From Chionis minor (lineage: Eukaryota; Chordata; Aves; Charadriiformes; Chionididae): a stretch of DNA of 64,000 nt. A model generated the notes under the pieces. It was not told the origin of the DNA. It saw only the letters and a program-made list of their open reading frames with translations, and ran no database searches. The position numbers and the translations under genes are program-made. Every line of letters begins with the position of its first letter. Position 1 is the stretch's first letter. The stretch spans positions 1,488,001 through 1,552,000 of the forward strand of contig VZSF01002918.1 in NCBI GenBank assembly GCA_013398295.1. Reading direction: 5' to 3'. Shown here in pieces: positions 24,410-38,455 of the stretch.

Positions 24410-27400
24410 ATACTGATATAATAAATCAGTATCATTCAACAACAGAGACAATTCTATCCTGTATATCTGAAGCCATCAATACTGTTGTCCTGGGATGAGG
24501 TTTTTGTCCATCACTTTCAGCTAAGTAAAATGATTGGTTTGGCATAAAGTACTGATAAGTCACAAATGGGCCTCTAAAGAGTGCCTCACAAACCCTGCAT
24601 AAAGGACATGCCTGAGACAAGCCTGAAATTGGGGCAGGTTTTTCAAAACCAGGATTGTACCAGGTAGAGCTGTGAGAACTGAGCAGTGCTGCTGGCCTGT
24701 GGGCAGAGACAAATTGCACTAATTTAGATAGCTCCTTGGGGCTTTCAAAATTATGCCATAGGCTATTCCATGGGTGTGAGTTACAAGCTGTAGCTCTTTG
24801 AAGAAAGCATTGAATTTCACCCTGATGTATAGGCTCTGCAGCCTGATATATATCATGTTGACGGAGTTGCTTCTTTCACATCAGTGGTCTGTTGTTCAAG
24901 TCAGTGAATTCAGAACTCATTCAGGCTATATCTGGGACCAGTCCACAGTTTTTTGAATTCAGTAGGCATATCTAATATACTTTAGATCAAGCTCTTATTC
25001 AGATTTCTATCATTTTATGTCTTACACTTTCTTCTTCTTTTTATGTTTCAACCACATGGTAAATTACCTGTTTTAAAGAAAAATCCTACTGCTGGATTTA
25101 TTACCTAGCTTACACAAATGACACTCGATTCTAGCAGGTGGCTAGTCAGATATTGGACCACTACATCGTGAACAAGCCTCAGCAGGCAGAAAAAAGTAGT
25201 CTTCTTTCCCTGACATGTTATACCAGCCACCTCCGGAATGTTTTAGCTTTTCATTTCTCCTTCCTTCCAGGATTTATCTTTTTTATTCCCTCATATTTCT
25301 TTTTCCCCTGTCTTGTACACTCACAGTTTGTGTTTCATACAGAATGATATCGTGGTCACATTTTCCATCAAACCATTACCATCACGATACGCAATAGTGA
25401 TTTCTGTTACTAAGGCGTTACATTAAATAGTAGAAAATATTAAATAATGAACCAATGAAACCAACAAGTTACCATCAGATTACATTTCTGTATAAAACAT
25501 TGTCTTCTGGGCCAAAATTGTATTCGAGTTGTTTAAAGACTTTTCTATGTGACCTTCAAGTCATTAAAACAATCAAACAAATATTTCATCTACCAAGAAA
25601 CTTTTATTAAGGATAGAATATGTTGTAGCTTCTTATAAATGCAGTGGTCAAAAAATCCAGGAGAGAGACTGCAAGGCATTCTGGACAACAGTAGTCCATA
25701 ATTTCTTTCTAATTGTGGACTTGGCACCAAGATTTCTCCAAAGGAAGAAACAGAGGAGCTGCATCCTTATCTAGCTTGGCCTTCAGAGTGAGAAGTCATA
25801 AGAGGAAGGCAAGAGGTTCAAAGGCATTTAGAAGCTTGGTTATTTCTTCAGGGGCATCAGTAGAAGAGAGACTACACAGAGTACGTTGCCATCTCCCCAA
25901 CTACCTTCCAAAAGACCTTTCAGGAAAAACATGCAAGTGAATGTTTTTGCATGGGCATCACCAATATTTTACAGAAATTTTCACATCTTGTACCTTACTC
26001 CAATCTCCTAACAAATTTGGATTTGGAACTACCCACTCCTGGATCGCTCTTGCAAAAAAAGCCTATGTTTGTATTCCTGGTGTTAAGCAGCCTAAACAAT
26101 TTGTTTATCCAGGAAACCAAAAATCAAGACTTTGACTGTGCAAAGAGAAGGTCTTTTGCACCTTTCACCATTGCCAATCATCCACACCAAGCAAAAAGAT
26201 GAAGTCTCTAATTTATCTTTGTTCTTCAAAGAGGTTTATTTCTTCTCCTAACTTTTCAAGTTTCACAGGTCTTTGAAAAAGAAAGGCCATACTTTGAGTA
26301 CCCATGTCCTCAAAAGAAATTGAAAATTAGGCTTGAAACACAACACCAGGCACTTAATATTCCAAGATATTGGTTTGTGGAATGTATTACAAGCCAGATG
26401 CACTATTTCTCAGTATCTGTTCTCACATTTTGCTTCATTTCACATGGTACTTTACTAGGCTTTAAGTCATTTCCCCCCTTTCTTCTTTTGCATTTTGCAT
26501 AACCTGGGATAAGGTTAATTAAGAACATGTTCAGCTACCAGGATTAATTTTATTAAGGTTGATGTAGACAATTTGCTACTAGTGCTATTGTTATGAATTA
26601 TTTCTTTTGCTTTACCTCTTCCTGAAGTATTGGAATAACTTCAGTGTACAAATCAGCTACTAGATTAATATACCAGAGTAAGACTACAACAACTATTACA
26701 AAATTAATAATTTGTGGACTTGGTTTAGTATTATATATTATCTGGCTGCGGTGGAATTTTGTTAGCTGTTACATTTTTGCTACTAAGACCATAGTCTGAT
26801 AAATGTCCCGTCCCCCATCCCTCACCAAGAAATGAGTTTATGTTTAAGTTCCAGTTAATGTAACTGGTTCTTACCAGCACAAAAAAAGCTTTCCAAAAAA
26901 AGTAAATGTTCACTGAAACTAAAAGTTTACGAATAAGTAGTCCATCCCTTCTAAGTTCAAAATAGCAAAAATATAGTTCAATATGCAAAGTCTATTCAAA
27001 TACACATTTTCCTTGTAAACTTCTCTTTTATTCCTTTCATTTCTCCCATTGCTGTATATAACAACTAAAATCTGAGGTAGGACTAGAGGAAAACCACTTT
27101 GATTGTACTTTAATACTCCTCAAAGAAATTTTGTCAGACAGAACTCATTATTCAGTTTTCTCTTCTCTCCTTGCAAATCAATAATAGAGCTGGCAGTATT
27201 CAAAGCACAGAAGGACTGGAAATTGGCTTTCTTAGCAAAAATATGCTTCTGAATCAGCCCTCAACATCTCTTTCCAAGACAATGCTCTTTTGCTTCAGGG
27301 ACTGTATTCTGCCACTTCCAGAGCACTGGCTTCCTGCTCAATCGATCCATCTCCTACCATAGCACATATTCAACTCCTACATCTTCATTGGAAAAAGATT

Positions 27401-30400
27401 TCTGTTTATTCTTGTTATAAAATTAGTAATGTCATTCTTCTGGATTTAGAACTACCTCTTGTGACAATTACTAATTTGTAGACTGCATGCTGAGCCTAAT
27501 GATTTTGATTTCTTCATTTTTATATTAAGAGTCTGATTCTCAGTTCCTGGAATAAACTGTTTGTGTAGGTCTTATTGAAGAAAGTCTGAAAATGCAGGCA
27601 AGCTGAGCTGAAGCCTTCAGCCTTCACTCATCACTAATTCACCCTAGGAAGCTGTTAAATAGCTGGATGAATCATGTTATCCAAATAACTAGAAATTATA
27701 ATCTTTAGTTTAGACATAAATGAATCTTTGCATTTCTAATTTTTAATTAAAAAGCATTCTGTATTCTTTCAGCCTTCAAAGACATTTGTCATTGATTCTG
27801 AAGTTTGTCATACTTCTGCATATAATCTCTTCCCTTGGCAACTGTCCCTTTATTATTCCATCGGTTTGAATGTACTAGCCTGTTGTTCAGCTACAGCAAG
27901 AAAATGTAAGTGTTCGGCATTCTAATCCTGAGTAAATGTGCTGCTACTTCTTTTCCCTGTTTGTTAGAAATACATGACAACAGGTCTTGCCAATTTTTTC
28001 CTGCACTAGATTAAATGTCCTATTTCTTCTGACAGAAAGGCTGATTTTTAATGTTTGCCCTCAATGAGCTGTTCAGAGATACTTTTTTCTCTTACCTGAC
28101 AAGTTTTTATCTCATTCTTATTTTTTTTAATTTCATCCACTCTCTGGAGCTATCCCCAGGCTTTATTAATCATGTTTGGTTCGTGAAATTCAAAGATTTC
28201 ATCTTTGAGGGAAAAAAAAGAACTTATACCCTTGTTCCCTCATGCATTTTTTCCTTCCAGTCTATACAAGTTAAAAAATAGGCCTTTAAAATTAACTAAA
28301 AGTATAGCACAAAAAAATAGCACTTCTAGAAGAAATAGTATCATACGTTAAACCTAAATCTATGAAGACTCCAAAGAGAAGCAGCACATGAAATTGTATG
28401 CCTAACCCCACAAATAGGCTTGCTGTACGCCCCCCTATATTACCAAGTTTGTAGCATTTTGTTGGCCTACTTTTGGGGCATGCCCTGAAGCATTCTGACT
28501 GCAAAAAAAGATACAAATCTACATAAACACAATTCCATCACAGGAAGAAAAAAAAAAGGTATCAGAAATCCTGTTCTTCCCTCTTGCTTTATACAAACTA
28601 CTAGCAGCACAGGATGGTGTTTAGACAGAAAAGAATAGTTTAAATGCAGAGAAGAGGTGATCCTAATCAAACAACAAGAATTACCCTACCCCACTTCTAC
28701 AAAAAACTACTCCCACACTAAATAACTAACTAAATAAATAAATACTCACTCTCCAGCACTTCACTCTTTTACTGAACTGGGGAAATTAGGTCTCCACAGC
28801 TTGCCTAACACTGCTAGCCTGAAAATCTATGCCCCAAGAGCAGACAGCTGTGGGTATTGCTTCTTGTCACAAAAAAGTAGTTAACCCCTCTTCTGCCACC
28901 TCTCAAAGATGATTGATGCACCTGTAACCTGAAAGGCAAAAGTAGAGTTAAAGCAGAGGTGCATCTTTAATTACATTACTCTCATCCTTTATCCTAAGCA
29001 AAGGGAAACATTTGCCTTTAAGTCATATTTTTCACAAACAAACAAACGCTTAAGACATGCTTCCCCCTCATTCTCTTTCTTCTTTTCCTTTTCAGTTCTT
29101 TTCTACCTTTTCTGACCCAGGTTACGCAGCCTAATTCTTTTTTTATATCTGCTAAGACTTAAGCAGGTAATTAAAAGCAGTATATTTCTGACATAGTGGT
29201 TTCACCTGTTTCTTCTGCTTGTCTTGACTTCCCTCCTATGTCTTCTATTTCTCATCCATCTCCTCCCCCTACCTCTGCAGAGAATTGCAGGACATGGCCT
29301 GGCATTGATCAGGTACACCACTAGGTTTGTGGTAGGCTCTCCAGGCTTGTTGGACCAGTGTGAAAGCTCTGCGCACCTTTGCAAGATGCAAGTCACTTCT
29401 GACTTGCATTTCTAAGTCATTTGCTTAGGTTTAAGATACTACCTTCCTTTCCTTTGCAAGGTCACAGTATTTTAAGCAGCTGTGATTTAGGTCTAGCGGC
29501 TATAATAATTTCTTCTTGCTGAGAGTCAAGAGACACGTGGGCAGTTAATTTGGATGACAAATTCAGATAGTGCAGATTTCAGATTCTGTACATCTTGTCT
29601 ACAGTCTTGTTCTGGTTCAATAGCAGTTTGCATATGATTTGGGCTTGCTACAATTTGTGTTTCATTGCATTTCTCCTATGGACCCTGCAAGCTCTGCTAA
29701 CCCCAAGAATTTCTGTTAATGAGACAGACAATTCATCTGCCATCTCGTCCTCCTCAGTCCTTTAGCTTCTTAGCTGAAAAAAAATTAAAAATTATTCCTA
29801 ACCATTCTGCTTGACAGAAAGTGAGGGCCTGGGGAGAGAAATGGGAACTAACATGCCAGTAGTTTTTTAGGAAACAAAAAACTTATACATCTAACATTAT
29901 GCTGGATTTTCTCCTCTTCTCCACTCTCCCCCCGCCCCGCTACAAAAGGGTCAGGATTTCCAAAGAAGCAAGTAAGCAATAATTATTTTTTTGGTGAATC
30001 CTTGTGTCCTCAAAGATACACATAGCTTTAATTGCTATCCTTCTTCACAACACGTTATACAGAAGAAACCGAGGACTTAAGTTTCTATGTACTTGAAAGG
30101 AACCACTAAATTTCCATTAGCATCAATGGCAGAAGATCAAGATTTGAGGCCTTGCACTCAGCAATGCTTATAAATTCAGCTGTCTCGTGGAATCCACATT
30201 TAATACACAAGGTAGGTGCTGAGCTTTCAGGGTTCTTTTCTGAGAAAGGAGCAGCATTCCTAAACTAGAGAAACACCTTGTCTTGCAGCTGTACGTTAAA
30301 TACTGGGGAAAGGGCAGGGAATACTATAGCTTGCAGGTAGGTGCCTATATCCAGGTCTCTGCTGTAAAAAAAAAAGAGACAGAATGCCACCAAAGTGTGA

Positions 30401-32744
30401 TCAATAAATTAACAGCCTACCAGGTGGGCACTCATGTTCAATCATAGGAATACTTAATTCAAAACAGGGTCTTCAGCCTAGGCAAGTAGGAATTCAATTT
30501 CACAGAAAGGAAATCTAGGCATCCCTGGGTTTAGAAACAGGTTAAGTGATGTTTTTTCCACCCGGTTGCACCAAAATACTGATCTTGTTGCATGTGTTTA
30601 CTTGAATAAATGTATGATCTAGGTCTTGATGGTTCTGGGCCTAACAGTTTTGATGGACTAAATCACTTGCCTGTTGCCCACCTTGACTTATAATCAGCCC
30701 AAACTTCCCATGTTTTTCAGCTGCATTGTGCCAGATTGAGTGAGATTGAGCTATTTCTTTCTACTTTAGTCTCCCTACCCAAACACAGGTTTTTCAGTGG
30801 TAAAGTAAATCCCTCTCATAATAAACCTACAGGTTTACATGAATAATTACTCATTCTGACATACCTTTAATCAGTGGGTATTCTTTCTTTCATTAACTAG
30901 CGTTGCTAGAAATGATGTACTGAATACACACCATTAACAAGATGGAAAAACCTCCCCTTCGTGTAGTTTTGGAAGCACATCAGCTAGTCACAAAACATTG
31001 TTTTTTCCCATTCAACCTTGAGCGGAGTTAGAACTTGTTAGTTGTCATGGCAATAAAAGCATTCAGGTGGTAGGAAAGAGAAATTAGCAGGTTCCATTTG
31101 AAACTACTCTGTTAGGGTATTTTCCTAGGAAGATTTATATACCAGACAAAGATTGATAGTACTTAGTTTTGGTATAGTTGAATGTTTTGAAAAGTCAGTC
31201 GGTATGATAAATGTGAATTTCTTATTATCTGATATCATTTCATCTAGCTGTCTGTTTGCCAGAATACACTAGTGATTGATTGCCTAAATGTCTCTTTTAA
31301 AGTTACTCTGGTAAAATAAATATGAAGGAAACTAAATATGATTTTTTTTTTTAAAGGCATTGTAAAAAATATATCAACAGGAAAATAGTAATCTATGGCT
31401 ACTTTTGCAGAAAGCTCTTTTGTATTGCTCTGTATGTATCAGAGAGTAAACTTACTTTTAAAAGCAAAACAGAACAATACTATCACTTCAGCAAGTCCTT
31501 GAAGCTTTTAATAAAGCCAGCTTTAAAAGTTGGAATAGCTCACATCACTAAGTATGTAATTGTCTTGCCTTTATTGTCACTTCAGTTAATTTAAATAATT
31601 CATGTGTGATGAGACATCAGTAGTCATTTTCTGGCTTAGAACATGCATATGAAGTTTTATTGTAGAAATTTTGCTGTTTAGATTTTCATTTTCACTGATC
31701 TAAAACAATTAAAAGTAAGTGGGTTTTTTGGGGTGTGAGAACAAGCATACAAGAAACACCTACCTCCTTCCAGTGTAGACTTCCCCTGGCAGATCTGATC
31801 CCACAGCTCGTTGCAAACAAAACCACAGTAACAGAGATGTTCCAGAAAAAGTCTTTATGGCAAGATCAACTACATCTGAATGATTCTTGACAGATACTTC
31901 CCTATTGGACTCTTAACTATCCCTGGTGATGTAGATTATACAGCCTTCCTAGGAAATCCACTGCAGTGCATAATAATCCTTAGAGTTGGGAAAGGAATTT
32001 TTTTCTCAGCGTCTAGCCTACACTTTTTATGCTGTAGTTGACACCCTTTCCTTTTTGTCTTATACACAATGGATTTGGAGATTAATGTATTATCTTCCTC
32101 TTTGCAGTAATTTTTAACATGTGAAAACTGTTACTATGCCTCTTCTCAAGGTGCATCTACTGAAAAAAATCGTAAATTTATCCCAGGTCATGTGTTTACC
32201 CCACCCATCAACTCACCTTGGATAACTCCCCTGTTCATTGCCTGCCGCAGCTGTGAAAGAAAGTACATTAAACCAGTTTGAGCCAAAAGCAGGGGCTTTT
32301 GCAACCAGGGCAGGGTAAGTGCAGTCTCATGGCTTTTATGAGTCAGCTATCAGGAAATAGTTCTGCTGGTTTCAGTAGAGCAGCTACAAATTAAGTTGTC
32401 TAAACAAACCAACCTAAGGTGTGTAATCATTTCTCAAATATCTCATCTTCTAACCTACTTGTTCCTGTTTCCCTTCTCCAAACTTAAAATTTCCTCTCTA
32501 TATTGCAGGCTGGTACCTACACTTAAAGATAATACTGAAATTTCTCCTAAGCTTATATTTAAAAAAGTATAAACTCTACTGTACCCCTTTTGCTACTTTT
32601 CTTCCTCTTTACAATAGAGTGACAGATTCAATGAAACCATTGCCAAGCCAGGCATTCCCCATCTTTTACTTTGCAGTTGATTATTCCTATCATAAAAAGC
32701 ATGATACTTAGCACTTGTCTTCAAAGAATTGCCTTCAATTTTTT
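24410..32744. other. unique noncoding DNA, no gene recognised
   Basis: About 8.3 kb of AT-rich DNA. Frames reach at most about 95 codons (24432-24719, minus strand) and none resembles a known family. It holds a TAAA-type repeat at 28719-28745 and T11 at 31342-31352. An 18-base string at 30920-30937 recurs at 45087-45104. I see no promoter, RNA gene or known interspersed repeat in it. Confidence 0.5.
28719..28745. repeat. (TAAA)n-like microsatellite
   Basis: These are imperfect TAAA/TAAC tetranucleotide units, about six in number. Confidence 0.75.
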
Positions 32745-32860
32745 TCAGGGCTTTTTCCCCTACTTGTCCAGATAATTTTCAATTCTAGTCATCTTCTAAT
32801 TTGCTTGCAGCCCCTCCCAGTTTGGAGTCAAGCAGTGAATGTTCTATAGAGTGCTTAGCA
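32745..32860 (-). mobile_element. ancient decayed CR1 fragment
   Basis: The plus strand reads CCAGATAATTTTCAATTCTA at 32769 onward and then GCTTGCAGCCCCTCCCAGTT at 32804 onward. Both match the reverse of an old CR1 reverse transcriptase region just after the active site. Translated on the minus strand, it gives DSKLGGAASKLEDD, close to the CR1 block DTKLGGVASTLEDR, and then stops. The stretch before it (IEHSL) may be the decayed run-up to the FADD box, which is itself lost. Divergence is clearly higher than in the 21-24 kb copies, which points to an older insertion. Limits are approximate. Confidence 0.6.
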
Positions 32861-33609
32861 ATTACACTTCCCACGCAGTGCTCAGTTCTGCATATTTGGC
32901 ACAACGGGGTTTGCAGACTCATCTTGGTGCTATTAGATATAGTTCTAATTATATTAAGGAGCAGGTAGAATGAAAAGCCAAAGAATTTAATAATCACGAA
33001 AATAGCACTGTCTTCTAGTTCCAAGGGGAGGTAGCATGGTCACACTTGAAAATAGGCTGCTCATATGGAAAATGTAGTGTGCATTTTTGCCTTGAAAGAG
33101 AGCATTCAAATCTCTGACCTTCAAGAGTAAGACCAGCAACAGCACGCTGTGATTTTCTTCTCTCTGTTTTAAAGTAGTTGCTCTTCTTTCTGGTGTCATT
33201 GGAATACTTACACAACATTACGTAGTGTCATTGGCAGTTTTCAAGTTGTGAGATTGACTAGTTTCTGCCAAAAGAGAGATCTCACCTAAATGTAAAAGAA
33301 ACAAAAAATATGTTTCAAGATAGCACTGAATAGAAGACTAACCAGTGTTATGACTAGAAGCACTGTGCATCATAGTATTTGTGTTTATTGATACACTGTC
33401 AGGACAATTTTTCAAAATATGTTAAAGAAAAAGTTTCAGAAACTGACAGTAACATTTAGTGTGAGAACTGAAAATAGAAGCAGTAGATTTTAGGAGATCA
33501 ATTTTTCATTCATAGCCTCTAAAGTACGCAAAAAGAGGCATGGTCCCCATGGCTGCTGAATGTATCTGCACTATCTATCAAATGTTACGGCTCCTTCAGG
33601 CAATATTAT
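32861..33609. other. noncoding spacer
   Basis: This is AT-rich unique sequence with no gene or further repeat that I can support. Confidence 0.5.
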
Positions 33610-33765
33610 CTTGCACTATAATACTATATATATAGTGCAAGTACATATATATACTATATACTATATATATAATACTATATATATAGTGTATATATATACT
33701 ATATATAATACTATATATATAATACTATAAAGCAAAATACTATACTATAGTATTTTGATTATATT
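33610..33765. repeat. TA-rich palindromic repeat block
   Basis: The block is built from ATACTATATATATA-like units in both orientations. Its left end holds a perfect 11-bp inverted repeat, CTTGCACTATA (33610-33620) and TATAGTGCAAG (33631-33641), around a 10-base loop. Such DNA can extrude cruciforms and is length-unstable. It ends about 10 bases before the CR1 3' tail at 33774. Confidence 0.85.
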
Positions 33766-33773
33766 TTTCATGG

Positions 33774-33890
33774 AAACATAGAATCATAGAACAGTTTGGG
33801 TTGGAAGGGCCATTAAAGGTTATCTAATCCAGTCCCCCTGCAATGAGCAGGGACATCTTCAGCTAGATCAACTGGCTCAGAGTCCCAGGG
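33774..33890 (-). mobile_element. CR1 LINE 3'-end fragment
   Basis: The plus strand starts with ACATAGAATCATAGAACAG, two copies of the reversed 8-bp CR1 terminal repeat, followed by TTTGGGTTGGAAGGGCC and CCCCCTGCAATGAGCAGGGA. This is the reverse of the CR1 3' UTR. Similarity ends at about 33887 after CTCAGAGTCCCA, so only about 115 bases are present and no coding part. It is less decayed than the fragment at 32.8 kb. Confidence 0.92.
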
Positions 33891-36800
33891 GTTATGTCAT
33901 TTTAACGGCTAGCCTGGTATTAGCTTAGAAATGGTTACTGTTGTATTTGTATTATTGGAAACTTTGTATTTTTGATCTAAGAATCTTGTATCAGACTTTT
34001 TGAATAGTGTGTTCCGGGCAACACACAGAAAGGGTACCACCCATGTGAGAGGGGTACTATACACGTTACAAAAATTGTAACATTCCCTGGGATGCAGAAA
34101 AAGACAAAAAACCACAGGGAAGATTCCGGAGTCAAGTGTTAATAGTGAGAAAAATGTTCACCACTACTAAGTCATCCTCCTTATTCATGTTTTACAGAAA
34201 AAATCATAACTATTGGTGAATATTTCCATTTATTTTGAACTCAGTAGTTCTGATGCACTGGAGAAAATGAAGGCTGACTCCTCAGTTCCCTGTCCATGAT
34301 GGCTCAAGGGCAATACAGAAGTTCTTTATAAAGGCTGAAATAAAGGCACTGAAATTGACATGAAAGTGCAGATACAGGAACATCCTCACAAATTTTACTA
34401 TGCTTCACTCAAATTGTGTCTGCCTTTCCCTCCGAGGATAGAATTCAGACACTGTAAAACACTAGAGCCATAGGAAACTCAGGAAAATTGCCCTATTTCA
34501 TTTGGCTGGTATCGTATTATTTTAGCTCAGAGAGCAGGCAGGCTGAAACTCTGGGACTATCTTCAAAGCTGAAGTATTTAAAAGAAATGCATAATTTTAC
34601 AATTAGGGAAATGAAATTGCCTTCCCCTTCCATTGATATTGAGTCATCGTTCTCAGGGATATTTAAAAAAACCAACAAACAGCAAAACAACTAAGACACC
34701 TTTATGATACATTTCCAATGGCAGTAATATGTGCTAAACTTACAATCATATATGAATTATAAAACATAAGCATTTTACGGGTATTAGTTAACCATTACCA
34801 CTTCACATAGTTTGATCTGTTAACGGGAAGGGCACAAACAACCTTCTATTCTTTATTTGTCATGTGCATTTTCACTTCCTGTGGCTCTTGCTTATCACCA
34901 TTCATCGGATAATTTTAGCTGCTTTGCTTAACTATAAATAGTAATGAATATACCTCCTAGGTAAACCTGCTAATAATGTTACAGAGAACACTTAAAACTC
35001 TGTTTGTGTTTGAATGTTTATTTTAATTTGTCTTGTGATAAACAGTGGAAATATATTGCTTTTTAAAAACAATATTGCAGTCCTGGAATGCACAAGAATA
35101 AGGAACCAGGTCTCGGAATTCCAGTTCCTCTCTACATTCATTCATATTTCATTAACATAAGTTCATTTTTTCATTTCACTTTTTTACAATAGTACATTTT
35201 CAATACAATGAGTAGTTACACTTCGTTTGGCTTAAAAGGTAATAACTAACACTCACACTAAGCATTTTTTAGTCAGCTTACGTAATGTCTTTTTCCTAAG
35301 GGCTCATTAGATTTTGAAGAATAATGATTAATTGCTGAATATAAAATATTTTTTCCAACAGTGAAAAACGTGTGGGTTATTGTATTGATGTTAAGCAGAT
35401 AATCCATGAATATGTCACTCGAAGTATCCGCTATCCTCATTTACTATTTCAAGGATCTAATCTACATGCATTTCTTTGTCAGTGGCTGACCTGTTAATAG
35501 TAAGATCAGCAAAGCTACAAGATTTATTGTTGGCCTTTTCTAGAACAGCCTCATTTAGAGATGAGCCTACAACAGTGACTGAAGAATTAATTAGACTGAT
35601 TGTGCAAAATTCTTCATTCTAGAATATCCTAACATTCTTCAACACAGTTAGGACAAAATATTCAGAAGACATTTCTTATTTTTCAAAATGAATGCATCTA
35701 GAATTACTAATGACACATCCTCTTGACTAGAATGCTATAATGTTCTCCGATGGCAGTCATGCATTCAACAAACACATTTGATGCACAACATAAGCAAAGT
35801 CTGCCAAGTGTTTAAAGTCATGTCCATGTGTCAGAATGTACATTTCACTGATTGGAATTACTTGCAGAAGTGGCCAAGCACCTATAAGCATTATATACAT
35901 ACGCACTTGCATATGCACACATGTATCATTTCTTTCTGCAGTACTGTCATCATCCTGCCATGTACCACTGTCTCTAGGATCACATCTGTTGATAGTTATA
36001 GGATATGAATTAACATCTTTGTCTTATTTTAGCCTCTACTGATCTTTTTTCATTTTGCAAAGGCAAACTTGTCTGACTCCTCTTTTTTTCCAGTTGCCTT
36101 TTTCCAGCTGAACCTAATACAAATAGGTGACTTTTAATAATTTCAAAAATTTATTTGCTTTACTAGTATTACAAAGTTTTTTACTGAAGTTGTCCTTCAG
36201 CATGGCGTTGATCAGATATTGAATGCTTATATTATATGCTTTTCTTTCAAATTACAGTGCTGTTGTAGCCTTAGTGGCCCAAGGCTATATAAAAGACAAA
36301 GCCTGCAGAGAGAGGTGTACATTTGACTATAGCAACTAACATAGCTGGAAATAACACGTGTTTTAAGATCCACCACTGGAAGATGTGAAGGAATGCTCGT
36401 GTGTTGAAAGTTTATTGTTCAAAAGAAACCCTTCACCTATTAAGTTGTATTGCGACTCCTTACAAACCTTGCCTAAAAGTTCTTTATGGCACAAGATAGA
36501 ACTGCCGTTTTCGTTGCCTATACCTGCTGGAATATCTGTGTGGGGATTAGCATTACCAGAGAGCAAAGCAGAGGGCTTTTAAGGTCAAAGGTACAATAAG
36601 ACTTGGATAAAAACAGGTAAATTGGAGAACTCTAATTTCAGCTACCTATATAACAGAACTTCCATTTTTGTGCTTCTCCTCTTCCTCTTTCTGAGATACC
36701 TACCAGTATAGTACATATATTAGTATAATTTAGCCTTATGAGGAGACAGTGGGTGGTCTCTCAAAGACCAGTAGGCTTGTCACCCTTGTACTTATTGAAA

Positions 36801-38440
36801 AGAGTTGTCATTCATTACCTTTATTCTTACCTTATTAACAAAGAAATTACCACTTCATTTCTGCTGCTGATGGTCCCCATATTTTCTTACCCCATTCTGT
36901 CCTCCACTCTGTCTTAACAGTAATACATCCATAAAGATCTACATTCTGCATGAAGTATTTATCTTGAAGTCCTCAATATTATATTTAATTTTTCCACAAA
37001 AATCTCCCACTATTCCCAGAAACTTAGAACGATACTTTGAGATATAAAAGAAATGTGGACAATATATTCAATCCAGGAGGCAGGGTTTTGCTCTCCGTTA
37101 TGAGGCTTTGCAATAAAGAGACAAAGGTTTATTGAGAAGGCAACAATCTACGTCAGCTAGCTCTTCTGAAAGAGATGAGGGGTGTCTTGAATTGAACTTA
37201 GATGACAAATTCTGCCTCAGTCAAACCGGACTATTGACTCCTATGTCAAACAAGAAAAATTTTTTTTCTTAGTTTCCATTCTCCTCCTGCTTCTCAAATC
37301 TCTTCAGATAGTCCAGTTATTTTGTACTTAATTGTCCTGAGATCTAAAGTACTTAGCCTCTGGCTTGTGAACCAAATATTGTTCTTACAGGGTTGCCTTG
37401 CTTTATGCTCTGAATATTATCTGTAGAGTACACTAGTCATCTTCTAGGAAAATATGCCCTTTGAAATAAGTAGCATGAGGAAAGTGTACAATCTTGTCCA
37501 CAACTTAGGGAAACACAAAAGGTTCGGGTTTCTGGTTTTGTTTTTTTTCCTCAAAAAATTATCAGAATCTATTTTCTTGTCATTGCAGTGACCACAACTC
37601 TTGTACATATTCCAGTGTTCTCACAAAGGGACAAACTCGCTCTCTTTCGCTGCCCGGTGACTTCTATCACATCTGTGCAAAGTGCTATTATTCTGGCTTT
37701 GTCTCCTCAGTCCTTAAATTCTTCCTCTGTTTTACAGCATTGCCCCACTTCTTGCAATGTATCTGCAAGATGTACAGTTTTCATTCAATAATGTCATCTT
37801 GAAGAACAAAAATCTTAGCAGACTGTTGTTCACATCAACCCTGTATATGCTGACATGAGAACAGTGTAAAATAAGGAGATACATATACTTTGATTTTGTG
37901 CTTGACATGGCACTTGTAGTTTTTATGGACTTTTTAGCTCTAGTAGGAAGTAATTCTGTTTGACTGGTTTGAACATGTTTCTTTACTTATTGCAACCAGA
38001 CAAGAACAGTGTATGAGAGAAGATTTTTACTAGCATAAATGTCAGCCCAAGGGCTAATTCCTCTTGAATGTCAAAAGAAGATGGATGTCCAAATGCCATT
38101 TTGTGCTACGTAAAATATCCCCATTTGTTAATACCCATATTTTAAACAGAAAAACTTTCTGCCTAGACCTGTGTGCCTGTATGCATAATTATATAGATGT
38201 TAGATTAAATTCAGGGTCTTAATATGTTAAAACTAGACACAGAAGTGAGTTGTGAGGAAAATGAGCTAAGTATCTCTGGCCACTGGGTGTCAATGTTGAT
38301 GCATATTACATCAAGAAAGAAGAATTTTATAGGCAACAGAAAACAAATATTTCTAAGTAGATAGTATAAACTAGGTTGACTGGGAAAATTTGCTTATTCC
38401 TTCCCTCTTACAGAATTGTTTGCTTATAGTAATTGCCTAA

Positions 38441-38455
38441 TACATACATACATAC
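38441..38455. repeat. (TACA)n microsatellite
   Basis: Just under four perfect TACA units. Confidence 0.75.

Noticed and set aside
33891..34140. Possible further repeat after the CR1 end
   Set aside because: No family recognised and no terminal structure found.
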